From Simmondsia chinensis (lineage: Eukaryota > Streptophyta > Magnoliopsida > Caryophyllales > Simmondsiaceae), in NCBI GenBank assembly GCA_018398585.1, contig JAGTTD010000008.1, positions 7,514,501 through 7,578,500 of the forward strand: 64,000 nt of DNA, written 5' to 3'. Below the pieces are notes generated by a model that was not told where the DNA came from, did no database searches, and worked only from the letters and a program-made list of their open reading frames with translations. Shown here piece after piece: positions 1-11,841 of the stretch (position 1 is its first letter; every line of letters begins with the position of its first letter). A program made the position numbers and the translations under genes.

Positions 1-1896
1 TGATAGGTAGTTAGGCATTCAACTTCTTTGTCGTGACAAACAGAGAGCTCTTAGCTACTTAATTGATTGTATCAGGAAAAAAGTCCAACGTTGGAAGTCT
101 TCTCTTTCTTTTCATGCGAGAAGAGAAATTCTTATTAAATCTGTTCTTGCCGCTATCCCTCAATATATCTTCTATTGTTTCATGATTCCAAAATCAACTG
201 TCTAAAAGATCAATAGTCTTATTGCCAAGTTTTGGTGGAGAGGTAACATGGATGAGACCCACCATATTCATTGGGTGGGTTGGAAGAAAGTTTCTATTCC
301 TAAAAGTTTTGGAGGCTTGGGATCTAGAAATATGGAGGGGATGAATCTTGCTTTATTATCCAACCAAGCTTGGAGAATCCTTGACAATACTAACGCCCTT
401 TGGGTTCAAGTCTTGAAAGGGCTTTAGTTCCCGGATAGAGACTTTCTCCAAGCTAAGTTGCGTTATAGGCCTTCTTGGTTTTGGAGAAGTATGGTTGAGG
501 CCTGTAATATCTTGAAGAAGGGTCTCTCTTGGAATATTAACAATGGTAGAAGGGCTAGGGTTTGGGATGATGAGTGGATTCCTATGAGAAAGGAAAATGT
601 GGCTGCTATTGTGAACCCGAGACCTATGGGTCTTTGGGTATCTGACCTTTTGCACCCTTCATCTCGGTACTGGAACTTAGAAGCTCTTCATGGTTTGTTT
701 CTTAACATGTGACTGATGTCATCTAATGTATTCTGATTTCTAATCCGAGCATGGAGGATAGGTTGATTTGGAAGTGGGGTTCCAAAGGTGTGTACAAACT
801 GAAGTAGGCGTACGCTCTTTTGGTGTTGGGAAAAGTCCTTGTGCGACAAAAGAATACAGGCCTCTTCTTCTTTTTTCTTGGAAAAAAAGTTTTTAAGTCG
901 CATTTGGGGTGTCCCGTTTCCTCCTCGTGTTCGTGTATTTCTATGGAGAGTCTTCATGGATGCTCTTGCATCTAATATTAATATTGCTAAGAGAGTGCTC
1001 AAGGTCTCTTTGTTGTGCCCTAGATGTTTATGTGAGCTGGAGTCGGTGGATCATATCATTTTCTTATGTCCTTTTGCTAAGGTTGTGTGGTTTATGTCTG
1101 AAATCAGTCTCAAGCCTTAGGAAGAAGGGTTTAGGGGATTTCCATGGTGGTGAGAATGTGTTGCGTCATCTTTTTTTTTCCCCAAATGAAACAATTTTGA
1201 CTAAAGTTAATTTTATATGTTGGTGATTATGGAAATCTCATTGTAGACTTGTATGGTAGATCGAATGACCCGAGATGGGTGGCGAATCGTGCTACCTTTG
1301 AAGCCATGGAGTTTTTCTTGCTGGAACCGTAACCTGTGCATAGCCTCGCATCTGCTATAGTTCGGCCTGCTTGGTGGCGGAGACCCCAGGGGGATCATTA
1401 AGTTGAACTCTGATGCTGGTGGGATCTCGGCTTCTGTCTCAGTGGCTTTAGCTATTATGGCTCGAGACGAGAGGGCTTTTTTGGTGTCAAGTTGGTGCAG
1501 TTTGGCTTTTGCTTTATCGGCTTGGTGTGCGAAATGTCTTGCTATACGGGTTGATATTTCTTTGCCTATTTGGAATGGGCATTCCTTGATTATTTTTGAG
1601 TCTGATTGCTTAGAGGTTATTCGAGTCCTTTAGAGCAATGACCTGCCTTTCTTTGATATTGTTGTGATCATGATGGACATTAAACTTATGTTATAGTTTT
1701 TTTGTTTCTTTTTTTGTTTTCTTGGTTCTCTAAAGCATTAAAATGTTGAGCCCATGAAGTTGCAAAGTTACATAGGATGGGAGTTTGTTCCCATAAGTGG
1801 ATGGATTTTTCTCCTCCCTTAGTTTTGTTTGTGTATATGCACGACTCCTTTTAATGAAATTGCCTTTGGGCACATTGACCAAAAAAAAAAAAAAAA
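1..1896 (+). mobile_element. L1-type LINE, 3' portion (runs in from the left edge)
   Basis: A plant L1-like non-LTR retrotransposon entered in the middle of its reverse transcriptase ORF. It reads plus-ward through the region after the RT catalytic core, a zinc-binding RT-associated domain and an RNase H-like domain. It then runs through a 3' UTR and ends in 16 A residues at 1881-1896. The start lies outside the window, so neither its full length nor its target duplication can be checked. The poly-A end and gene order are seen directly. The clade assignment rests on knowledge of plant LINE ORF2 proteins. Confidence 0.85.
70..1633 (+). pseudogene. L1 ORF2 remnant: RT C-terminal part, zf-RVT and RNase H-like
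   Basis: Plus-strand reading frames give, in order: a post-RT segment with the KVQRWKS...HARREILIKSVLAAIPQY signature (about 85-180); the FWWRG...HWVGWKK and GGLGSRN segment typical of plant LINE ORF2 (about 230-340); a WRSM...ILKKGLSW segment (458-712); a zf-RVT-like block with PPRVRVFLWR and CPRC...VDHIIFLCPFA (about 900-1110); and an RNase H-like start, KLNSDAGG, near 1400 continuing to 1633. In-frame stops, for example near 205, 425 and 712, and frame changes break the ORF, so it is a pseudogene. No complete catalytic domain is left in the window. Confidence 0.8.
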
Positions 1897-2724
1897 TCAA
1901 TGTAGGAAAGATTTTGACACTTACGTGCATAGTCGAGCAAATAAGAGAATGTTGGCTCTAAAGGCCATTTATATTGTAATTTTGATAATAAAAATAATTT
2001 AGTGAGTTATTAAGTTTAAATTGTTCTAATCTTATTTGAAAGTGACTTATAAAAAAGTTAGGAAAAATCAAGACTAATCATGATGATACCAAACTTTCTA
2101 AGACGATGGGTCAAGAGGAAAAGAGATCAAAGTTGAAGAAAAGATTCATCCAAAATGAAGAGAATGAGATCCGAGTCTAAGCGCTTTAAGACATTTATTT
2201 GTATATAAATTGAATCAAAATCTCAATATTAATACGTGGTGCTCTAAAAAAAATATTTTCGAAATATTTTGGAAAGTTGATTCCAAATGTATTGTGAAAA
2301 ATACGCAAGTCAAGCCAATCAAGTTTGTCAATAAAAATACTTTTCAAGATTGGTATCATAAAAAGCATGTTCAAATCGAACAAGATCAAATTTTAATAGG
2401 GTGATTTATTAATTTGATTAAATCAATCAATCTTTCAAATAAATGAGTGAAATCATGAAAATTAATTCAAAAATTAAGCAAATATGGTAATAAATTAATC
2501 AATCAATTTTGCTTAGCAAATATGGTAATCAAATAATAAATTAAGTTAAATGGGCTAAAACGTTCAGATCCACTTGGGCATGTTGAGTGCCGGCACACAG
2601 AAGGGATGTGTTGACACACACAAATACAGTATCCATCCAGAGCTGCTGTGTGTCAACACATAACCCAGAAAAGACTCAAAATTGACTTGATTTCTTTCAT
2701 AATGTTTGCGTCTTCTTGATGTCT
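1897..2724. other. AT-rich intergenic stretch, no gene seen
   Basis: AT-rich sequence between two LINE fragments. The longest open frames are about 64 codons and read on both strands through the same sequence, with no recognisable motif. I see no RNA gene or terminal repeat here. Confidence 0.5.
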
Positions 2725-2973
2725 CCCCTGTCCCGAGAGCCGAGATCTATTGAACATGTCTTTTTCCTTTGTCCTGTTGCAGCTTTTGTGTAGTTTGCTT
2801 CCCTATTAAATTTTAGACCTTAGATTGAGGGCTTCTCATGGATGCTTAAGTTGTTAGTTGTTGTTGTAAGCATGGTAGGTGTTGGTTCGACAGGGCTTGA
2901 GTTCATTGCTTACCTTTGTTGGTGGTTGTGAAAGTTCCGAAATATCTTCAATTTCAATTAAAAAAAAAAAAAA
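2725..2973 (+). mobile_element. L1 LINE 3' fragment with zf-RVT remnant and poly-A
   Basis: The translation around 2725-2800 contains an IEHVFFLCPVAAFV-like segment. This is the end of the zinc-binding RT-associated domain of plant LINE ORF2, interrupted by stops. A degenerate tail follows and ends in a run of A at 2960-2973. It is a short, dead fragment, separate from the element at 1-1896. Confidence 0.6.
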
Positions 2974-2974
2974 G

Positions 2975-3530
2975 ATGTGTCCCTTTCCTTCCTAATTGAG
3001 TTTGCCCACAGAAACCATCACATGTTTATGAAGACCGTTGCCTCTAGGCCTTTGCTACTCGAGAAGTTCTCCTTGTGCCTCGAGAACCCCCCCGGCAGCT
3101 GGTTTAAGCTTAATTGTGATGTTGCATTTCATTCTAGGTTAAGCAAAGCAGCTTTGGCTGTGGTGGCTCGAGACTTAGATGGTAGAATGCTAGGAAGATA
3201 GTGCAGTTCCATTTCAGCTCTTTTGACTAAGGGTCAGGCGGTGAGGGCTACAGTTTTGCTCGCTCAATCATGTGGTTAGTCTTGTATTAATTCTAAGTCG
3301 GATTGTAAAACTATGATTAGTGTTGTTTTAGTTAACATGTTGGATGTTGATTTAGATATTGAGGTTGTTGCGAGAGGCACTTTGCGTATGGTTTAGTGCA
3401 TTACGTCTTTTTGTTTTGTTTAAGCCCCAAGGTAGATGTTCCCATGTTTGGTCGTTCATTCCCCCTTGATATTTGAGAAGATATTGGGGTATCTTTGTGG
3501 TTTTGCTATTGATTATTGTCATATACGAAA
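2975..3530 (+). pseudogene. LINE RNase H-like remnant
   Basis: The open frame 2977-3201 contains PGSWFKLNCDVAF, followed by ALAVVARDLDGRMLG. This matches the first strands of the type-I RNase H fold found at the C-terminus of plant L1 ORF2 and in related plant proteins. Homology seems to go on with stops to about 3400, and the segment ends near an (AAAT)n tail at 3529-3550. It may be a second truncated LINE copy inserted beside or into the fragment at 2725-2973. Confidence 0.55.
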
Positions 3531-3550
3531 ATAAATAAATAAATAAATAA

Positions 3551-4773
3551 TGTACTAAATCAACATGTTACGATGAAATTCGTTCAAACTTTAACAACAG
3601 AAAATCAAATTACAACATAGGAAACGTACGTGATAGATTTCCTCAGAATTATAATTTTAATGTTTGATTTCATATAATTGAATTTCAACTATAAAATTAT
3701 ATAATTAAATTTTTTTGGAATTGGAGATTGGAATTGTAATATAAGTTTTATTGATTGAAATTCAAAAAGAGTCGACTCAAATGACTAAAAACCAAAAATG
3801 ACTCGAACCAAAAATATATGAACCAACCTAAGTCTAGCAGGAAACCCAAAATTACCCATTTTAAAGGACTTGAACTCTAAATAACCTAACTCGTTTAACC
3901 TGATCTTATCTGACTCGAAGTCTAAAATGATCCAATCCAGTTGACCTAAAACCTTAGAGAAGGCCCAATCCCAAAATTACTTGACCTGAGTTGGACTAAC
4001 TTGAATGTGACATAATCGAGCTAAATCGAAATCTAAAAATAGCCAACCTTGTTTAAGAAAAACTAAGATGACTCAAATAGAAGATGACCTGACCCTACCA
4101 ACTGAGGAAACTGAAAATTTGAAATATGATGCACTCCAATCAATTAAATTTCAGAAAATGAAAAAAAAAAAAAAAAACTAGAACCAAAGGAAAAAAAATC
4201 TAGAACCTTGATTTTAGTTTCTTAAAACACCAAAGATTCAAATAGAAAATAATACTAAACAAGCCCATAGATTTTAAATTACAATTGTAATTCCATTACA
4301 AAGTACGATGAAGTGGTAAGGATCGATGGATATTCATATTTTAATATTTGCTAACTTTAGTCTTACATCAAGGTGATTGGATTCGTATAAAATGAAAAAA
4401 AGGAAGGATTAAGGGCTATAGGGATGACAATGAGGTGGGTCAAATCTACTACCCACGGGTATCTACCTCGTTTGTGGCATGTATGGATGCTTGTGGGACG
4501 GGTAGCGGGTATGAGTAGGGTACAAATGTAAATATATGTCATGAGCACGGGGTGGGTATGAGTATAATGTTTTGATAAATTTTGGGAAGTAATGGTTAAA
4601 GTGTTTAGTGTACTGATAAATTAAAAAAAAAAATCATATACTAAATAGGAAGATTCATTTACTGGTCATTTTCTTAAGGTTTTTCTATGTTGGAACAACT
4701 AGGTGTAACCAAGGAGATCTTAAAAAAGCTTACTCGCTGAATCCCTCTCTGACGAGGAAAGTAAACCAAGAAC
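3551..4773. other. AT-rich intergenic stretch with one degenerate repeat
   Basis: No gene is supported. About 3770-4110 is rich in GACTCGAA/TGACC-type degenerate words, and 4430-4560 holds GGGTA-rich words. Both are commonly seen as old dispersed plant repeats. Poly-A tracts occur near 4160 and 4622. Confidence 0.4.
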
Positions 4774-5196
4774 TGTTAGGAATTTTCACAACAACTAATA
4801 CCTTCACCGATATCAGTTGTTCGGACCGTCCAGAATCACTGAACCATAAAACCGAAATAGCAATGCAGAATAAAGGGAATGGGGGAAAAATTGAGACACC
4901 GGAATTTACGTGGTTCAACCGAAGCCTACATCCACGAAGGAGAGCAACATAATTTCACTATTATAACCGAGGCATTACAACAGAGTATTACACTCACTCT
5001 CTACCTCACACTTTTGGATTACATCTTTAATCCATTGCTTTCAATCCCATACCTAAACCATGGCACAAGAGGTCCAATTTATAGGCCTCTATATTCATAA
5101 CCCCCATCAACCCAAAAGTCACCATTATTGGGCACCAATAAATTCAGTCATACATTAGCGGTTTAGAATACCATCAATTTTCAACCTTAAAAATCT
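4774..5196 (-). repeat. LTR, 3' copy of the non-autonomous element
   Basis: Begins TGTTAGGAATTTTCAC on the plus strand and is highly similar along its length to 6672-7088, including the block around GAGACACCGGAATTTACGTGG. Similarity stops near CAACCTTAA. With the element read on minus, this is the downstream LTR. Confidence 0.8.
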
Positions 5197-6671
5197 CACA
5201 CTTGGAGACTGATGAGAATCATGAACAGTAGTCCTCCATGCTTCCCCTCACAGTAATTAACATGCACCAGCTTTTATTTTATTTTCTAACCTGGTCCAAA
5301 TTTTCCGCTTCAATAGCCAGTCAACCTAAACCTGTTGACTACCAGGATCCCAAGAAAAAATAAAACCAAACTCTGGACAAATCATACAACAAAAGAAAAT
5401 CCTAGGTTTAATTTTTGGTCTTCAATTTTTATTTGGTCAATCCATTTTGACCCAAGACCCAAAAAAAAAAAAAAAAAAAAAAAAACCTAAACCTAGCAAA
5501 CTAATTTCAGCCGTTTCACAATCATTTCTCTCTCTCTTTTTTGTCCTCTCCTTTTTCACTGCTATAGTAACTTTTCATTTCTTTTCACTGTGACCTTTCA
5601 CACTCTCTGCTTTTCGATGAATCTTCATCTTCTTCATTGGCACCGACGCTGGCACCACCGCTAACAAAACAAACCGGCCTCACTGCCAACGTCTCTCCCT
5701 TGCCGTTGTTTACCACGAAACACCACCGAGGCTTCTCTCTTACCTTAATTCGGCACCGACTCCGGCGCCACTCACCGAAACTCCTCACCATTACCCGTCG
5801 ACCTTTGCGCACCACCTGCGGATTTCAACTCCTCCTCCACCGTCATCGACTTCATCGCCGAATTTTGAATCTTCCGGCGATGTTGCTTCATCTTCAAACT
5901 CGAGCACCAGCTGGGCTATCTTTGCCCCTTTGTCTCTGGAGACTGACCTCACTGGGAACCACCAACACGGGATATCATCACCTCCACCGGCGACATGTAA
6001 ACTCTCAATTCTTCCCATCGACTCTCATAGCCTCCACCGACCTTACTGTCTGACAGGTCGGCCACCCCAAGAAGCGCAACATCGCCACCCTCGACGCCCC
6101 ACATCGACAACCACCGTCGATCTCTTTGACTTCCGGGCCATCAATGCCGAGTTCAGTTTTCCAACGACTACAACTAGTCTCTATCACCGAGCCCGAAACT
6201 ACCGGATCTGGGCGATTTTGAACAGTAACCCATCAGATTTGAACACCAACATGAACGAAGAACCACTAGATCTCCCCGAGCTACAACCACTGTGAACCTC
6301 CGCCGCTGCTTTGCTTTTCCTGCCCTAATTCACATGGTCACTGTAGATCTGGCCACAATTTACCATCCAAGTACACCGATCTAGTCTTTTTCCTCTTTCG
6401 TTCAACACTGCGTGTGGCTAAACACTGCCACGCGCCCCCACGCGCTGTCATGTGCCTCCCATGTGCTCAACGCACCACCCACGCACCGCCAGCACGACTC
6501 ACGCGCCACCATGCACCACCGTACGCGCTGTCGTTCACTGTTCACTGTTCACGTTTTACAATTTTTATTATTTTTTTCCTATTGAAACAATACATCCAAC
6601 AACTGGTCCTTTCCTCCCATTCAAACATCTACTTCTCCAACTTAAGTTCCACCCGAGGCTCTGATACCAGT
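5197..6671. other. Internal region of the LTR element, GC-rich cargo without gag-pol
   Basis: From about 5580 to 6500 the DNA is clearly more GC-rich than its surroundings, and overlapping open frames occur on both strands: plus 5637-6053 and 5930-6295, minus 5585-5815, 5791-6018 and 6005-6187. The plus frames are rich in Pro, Thr, His and Arg. I recognise no domain in either direction. The frames may simply reflect the CCACCG-type composition, or they may be remnants of a captured gene piece. A 25-base A run lies at 5461-5485. Confidence 0.5.
6657..6669 (-). other. Primer binding site for initiator-Met tRNA
   Basis: Plus-strand GGCTCTGATACCA is the reverse complement of TGGTATCAGAGCC, the usual plant copia primer site. 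It lies 2 bp inside the right LTR, the spacing expected of a minus-strand element, and sets the element's direction. Confidence 0.85.
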
Positions 6672-7088
6672 TGTTAGGAATTTTCACCACAACTAATACG
6701 TTCACCGATATCAGTTGTTAGGACTGCCCAGAATCATTGAACCATAAACTGAAATAGCAATGCGGAATAAAGGGAATGGGGGAAAAATTGAGACACCAGA
6801 ATTACGTGGTTCAGCCGAAGCCTACATACACGGAGATGGAGCAATATAATTTCAATATTATAATCGAGGTATTACAACAGAGTATTAGACTCACTCTCTA
6901 CCTCACACTTTTGGACTACATCTTTAGTCCTTTGTTTTCAACCCCGTACCTAAACCATGCATAAGTGATTCTATTTATAGGCCTCTACATTCATAACCCC
7001 CGGCAGCCCAAAAGTCACCATCATTGGGTACCAATAAATTCAGTCTTGAATTTGCGATTTAGAATACCATCAGTCTCCAACCTTAATA
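6672..7088 (-). repeat. LTR, 5' copy of the non-autonomous element
   Basis: Direct repeat of 4774-5196. It carries the same TGTTAGGAATTTTCAC start and the ACGTGGTTC block. The sequence CTATTTATAGG near 6972 reads CCTATAAATAG on the minus strand, a plausible TATA box for the element's transcription. Confidence 0.8.
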
Positions 7089-7342
7089 AGAACCTCAATT
7101 TTATGACAAATCTGGTTTAATAGTTGTTCTCTACTAGCCACAAGGATATAGGGACTCTCTATTTCATCTTCGGTGCCATTGCTGGAGTGATGGGTGCAGC
7201 TTCCTGTCATTTGACAAGGCCAATACAGTAACTAGGGAATAGGATAATTTAACGAGTATACTATTGTAGGCGAGTTAGAGTAGAAACATGAACCATAAAT
7301 TGATTAGGACACTACTCGCCCCATCTGATTCTGCATGTTTTC
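7089..7342. other. Short spacer between LTR element and MULE
   Basis: No gene seen. The last 9 bases (7334-7342, CATGTTTTC) are the left target duplication of the MULE that follows. Confidence 0.6.
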
Positions 7343-7457
7343 GAGTTTTTTAGCAAAAGGGTACCATTTGAAAAAAAAAATTAGAAATTTGGCATGTTTT
7401 GAAAAATATTTAGCAAACTGGCACTATTTACTCTTCATCACCTGGTGCATGGCTTGC
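7343..7457 (+). repeat. MULE left terminal inverted repeat
   Basis: Matches the reverse complement of 18253-18367 with only scattered differences, from GAGTTTTTTAGCAAAAGGG to CATCACCTGGTGCATGG. The two arms pair end to end. Confidence 0.92.
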
Positions 7458-7704
7458 GAAATGGCGTTCAAAACTAAAGGACGCCGTGCAAGACTAGCTT
7501 CTGTTGCCCGTCATACCGTGCGTGATGCAACATGTGCTCTATGGCACGACGTACCATACGTCATGCAACCTGCTGCGGGATTCCCTATCCTTACAACCCC
7601 GCGACCCCAATTCCCTTATCCCCTCCCTGTGACCCCATTCCCTTATCCCCTATTTCCTCTTCATTGCCCTCATTTCATCTTCTTCAGCTTTTCTTTTCTC
7701 ATCC

Positions 7705-7714
7705 TCTATATATA
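7705..7714 (+). promoter_or_regulatory. Possible TATA box of the MULE transcript
   Basis: CTATATATAC lies inside the left end region, followed by a pyrimidine-rich leader. A splice-donor-like ATGTAAGT at about 7819 could begin a long 5' intron reaching the AG near 9201. This is inference from position only. Confidence 0.3.
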
Positions 7715-7829
7715 CCCCAATTTATTCTACAATTTTTATAACACCCAATTACTTATATACATCTTTCAATCTATTTTTCTTTCATCAAAGACTTTCACTC
7801 CGGCTTTCATTTTCACTACTATGTAAGTC

Positions 7830-9316
7830 GTTATTGTGAAAAATTTTTAGTTGCAGTTTTGTTTTTATATTTTGATGTCATGTTAATTTGTACAGACTTG
7901 TTATTTTAGTGATTTTATTTGGTTTGTTCTATAAATATTGTATATTTAATATGTAGCATAGTATTTTATACGATGTGTTTGTTATTATATAATGAATAAT
8001 ATATTATTATGCTATGTATTTATATGATATACTTTAATATACTTGTTATTTTGAAGACTTTTATATGTTACTTATAATTTTTACACGTTATAATTATTTT
8101 GAAGTGAGTTACATATTTTATAAGAATATAAGTCTAGTATAGGCATAGATGTAATAGATATTTAAAAATATTTGAGCAAAAATTAGAAAATGTTAATATT
8201 GTTTTGATAAAAGTGTAATATTGTTAAATATTTTATTGTAGAATAATTTGTAATGTAATTAATTATTACAATATTAGTTAATAGGTTGTAAATTTGTCTG
8301 TGAAATATATTTGTTAATTCACCCAATAGTAAATTGTTATACAAAATATTATGTTATATGTTGTATGATATATTTGAATACACTTATGATTTTGGTGGAA
8401 TCTTTAAAGATTTAGATTTAATTCATAGTTTAATGTCAGAGAACTATATTTTTTAAATATACAAATATCATTTAAATGTTTATAACACCTTTTTATATTT
8501 AAAATATTATAATTAATTTAAAGTGACATGATTTATTGAAATATTAAAATTTGAAATTGTAAACATTTATGAATTTTAAAATTACTGTTCATGTGTACAA
8601 TAAGTAATTTAAAGTAAAATTCAAATTTAAAAATTTTAAAAGTTAAAAAGACCGATTTGATCAAAAATCAAATATGGTGGAGCAAAAAACAAAAAATAAT
8701 AATGTTGTTGAGATACAAATATATCATTGTTAAATAATTTATAGTGTAATTATTGTTAAAGAAAAATATACGTACATGCATGCATGCATCCATACATACA
8801 TGTATATGTACGTAATAAGAATTTTATTAGAGCGAACCACTGCTTATGTAATACTAAAATTTCTGTTGTATACATATTATATGGATGTATATATGTATTG
8901 TATATGTATTATATAAGAATTTCTATTTTGTATGTATTATATAAGAATTATATTTGTAGATGTATTAGAGCGAATCACTGCTAATGTAATATGAAAATTT
9001 AAATTCCCAAGTCTGATGCACATATATATGTATGAGAATTGTATATGTAGATGTACTAAATATATTAATACATTGTTAGTTACTACGTCGCAGATTTCTG
9101 ATGATTAGTATACTGTTCCAATAATATAGCATGTAATTAGTTGATGTTTTATGTTAAAAGTGTAGTTAATATTCTATTTAATATAATATAAATATTTTTA
9201 GGAGTACTATAAAGATGGATAATTAAGTCCGTAACAAGGTGTTTCATCGTACCAGATTTTGATCATCAAATTACTGATTTCTTTTATTTTATTGATGGGT
9301 AATCAACCTAGATATT
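7830..9316 (+). other. AT-rich 5' region of the MULE, probable leader intron
   Basis: About 1.5 kb of AT-rich DNA with no coding frame of note. Around 8760-9060 there are TGTA/CATA-rich words and a direct repeat: TTAGAGCGAACCACTGCT at 8828 and a near copy at 8967. It lies between a donor-like site at about 7819 and acceptor-like sequence TTTTTAG at about 9200, so it may be a leader intron of the transposase transcript. Confidence 0.4.
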
Positions 9317-11741
9317 ATGGCATGCAACGTAGTCACATTGTTGTGTCATTGTGATGGAAATATGGTGCAAATTGTTGATGGTATTGATTACACGGGTGGA
9401 AGACAGTTTCTACTCACGGCACAATTTGGAATTTTTCTTCCAGAGTTGAAGGGAATGATGTATGAAGTTGCTGGGTGGAACATTAGCACAGTTGACATTG
9501 CGATTACATGGAGAATGTTGTTATCCCAAAATCCTGTAAGATATACACCGATTGAGATTACTTGTCCAGTGGCTCTGAGGTCCATGTTCGAAATGGTTTT
9601 AGGCAGTAGAGTGACATTCGTAGAATTATATGTAAATGTTGTAGATGTTGCAGGCAGCTGTCAACGGCATGTGCTGCATTTCCAATTTGAAGCTGCTGGC
9701 CCATCTAGAAGTCCTGATGTGGACGTTTCATTGGTACCTAGAATGGTTGCGAATGAGAATAGAAGTATATTCGATGCGGCGTATGCCAACAACGATTCCG
9801 AGCCATTGGATGACGCTACAGATTAGGGTATGGCCGCTTATGTGGATGAAGCAGATGATACGGACGAGCCTATTGTATTCCACGCCCCTGTTCCCGAGTT
9901 TGAAGATGTTTCATGGGCAGATCATGCAGTCTGTTCTGATTGAGAGGAAGGCAGAAGACATGGGTCAACAGGATCTGGTTTAGAGGAGGGACAATTTTTT
10001 TCAAACGAAGGAGCAGTTAGTCAATGCAGTGAACTTGTGGCACATTAAGAACAAATTGCAATATGTTGTGCACAAGTTGAAGCCTCACTACGTAGCTGTA
10101 AAGTGCATACAAGCACCACAATGTGAGTGATATCTGCGAGGAGCGCTGAAACAAAGGATAGGCCTGTTTGAGATAGCAGTTTTAAAGGGGCCACATACAT
10201 GTACGACCACTATAATGTCAGAAGACCATCGTCGCCTGACCTCAAATTTTGTTAACGATACGGTGTTACCTATTGTGTCTGCTGATCTTAAGGTGAACAA
10301 TGAAGCAATTCGAGCAGGAGTGAGACGACAACATGGGTACACCATTTCGTATTTCAAAGTGTGGAAAGCTAAGAAACAAGTGCTTGACCGGTTGTTCGGC
10401 TAGCACAAGGAAGCATTTCCTATGCTCCTTAAGTTGTTAGCTGCGTTGCAACAGTCAAATCTAGGCTCTATTGTCGACTGGAAATTTAAGAGCGAAGGAG
10501 CCAGGGAAGCAATGTTTCGTGGAGTGTTTTGGACGTTCGAGCCATCCATATAGGGTTTCAAGTATTGTCGTCCATTGATCAGTGTTGATGGTACCCATTT
10601 GTATGGGAAATACATGGGGAAGTTGCTTGTTGCAGTCGCATTTGACGCAAATAATGGTCTGTATCCATTGTGTTTTGCTTTGGTGGACGAGGAGAATACA
10701 TGGAGCTGGACTTGGTTCTTGTTATGTCTACGGACCTATGTGACAGCCGACCACTTCCCAATGTGTATATTATCTGATCGACATGCTGGAATCAAGACTG
10801 GAATGTCAATAATTTGGCCTAAGCCCAAAGGATAGCATTGATACTGCTCTCGCCACCTCGTTGGCAACTTCAACCACAAATTCAAAAATCATACTCTAAA
10901 GAAGACGTTGAATGCGATGGCGAGGGAACCTTCAAGAAGGAAGTTCGATGCTATGTACGATCATTTCATCCACGTCAATGATGAGGTCAGAGAGTCGATA
11001 AAGAGAGAACCAAAAGAATGTTGGGCGCTTTCGTATGATGGTGGTTATCATTATGGTAACATGGCCACTAATATGTCGGAAGTGTTCAATAGTGTTTTAA
11101 AGGGGGGACGAGCATTCCCGATAACCATCCTCGTGCAGCTGACATTTTTCCGATGCAATAAATATTTTGTCAGTCGCAGGGATCTCGCCGAGGAGTTTTT
11201 TTCACAGGGTATTTTATGGCCACCCACCGTCTTCGTCAAAATAGAGTGTGCCATCATAAAATCAAGGGTACATACGGTAACACTCTTTGATCGCAACCAC
11301 ATGGAGTTCCAAGTTACAACTCTTGGTTGTCAAAATGAATCAGGCTACAAAAGGGAGATTCATAATACTGTAGCACTGAATGAATGGAGCTGCACTTGTG
11401 GTAAATGGCAACTGTTCCATCGTCCATGTTCACATGTGCTGGCATGTTGTACTACATGTAAGCTCGACTATGGACAATACATTGATCCATTGTACAGTGT
11501 CGCCATGCACACAAGCGCATATGCACCATTGTTTCACCCCCTTCCTGATAAGTCCTTATGGACGGAGTATACCGGGCCTACGGTGGTAGCAGATCACACT
11601 AGGTGGAGAATAGGTAAAGGATGGTCGAGATCAACCCAAATACATAATGAAATGGACATAAGGGAGGGCACGTCCAAGACCAAATGTAGCATATGTGGTC
11701 AGAGAGGCCATAATAAGAAAATATGTGTGAACAGACAGTGA
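9317..11741 (+). pseudogene. MULE (MuDR-type) transposase, broken by stops
   Basis: The likely start is the ATG at 9317; the N-terminal segment (169 codons) ends at a stop at 9824. Further segments follow in reading order: KEQLVNAVNLWHIKNK (about 10010), the region before the catalytic core (10215-10403), and the DDE core with ISVDGTHLYGKY (about 10575-10610) and ILSDRHAGI (about 10768). The 277-codon end (10908-11741) holds a SWIM zinc finger, CTCGKW...HRPCSHVLACC, and a CCHC knuckle, CSICGQRGHNKKIC. Domain order and length fit autonomous MULE transposases. At least six in-frame stops or replaced codons interrupt it, so no full protein is made. The family is certain; exact frame joints are not. 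Confidence 0.88.
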
Positions 11742-11825
11742 TAGTTTTGTAATTCGGTTGATATGTGTATGTCTTTCAATTTTTTACCCCACTTGTTTTT
11801 AGTAACTGTAATTTGATGTAAATGC

Positions 11826-11841
11826 AATACAGTGTTGTAAT
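11826..11841 (+). repeat. Left target duplication of the nested RTE LINE
   Basis: AATACAGTGTTGTAAT, repeated exactly at 15833-15848. The 16-bp length is typical of target-primed reverse transcription. Confidence 0.9.

Larger units (their letters stand above)
4774..7088 (-). mobile_element. Non-autonomous LTR retrotransposon, about 2.3 kb
   Basis: Two direct repeats of about 420 bp flank a 1.5-kb centre. The right copy is preceded on its inner side by GGCTCTGATACCA, the reverse complement of the TGGTATCAGAGCC primer site for initiator-Met tRNA. The element is therefore read on the minus strand, with its 5' LTR at 6672-7088. A 5-bp duplication AGAAC flanks it (4769-4773 and 7089-7093). The centre has no gag, protease, integrase or RT motif. 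Size and content put it between TRIM and LARD types; it must depend on another element's proteins. The exact outer LTR end is uncertain by a few bases. Confidence 0.8.

Noticed and set aside
5637..6295. Overlapping 138- and 121-codon frames that could be a gene
   Set aside because: They lie inside a defined LTR element, are rich in Pro/Thr/His because of CCACCG-type composition, match no domain I know, and equally long frames read on the opposite strand.
7335..7826. 163-codon frame at the left end of the MULE
   Set aside because: It begins before the element, runs through the terminal inverted repeat and a pyrimidine-rich leader, and has no domain; it is a chance frame.
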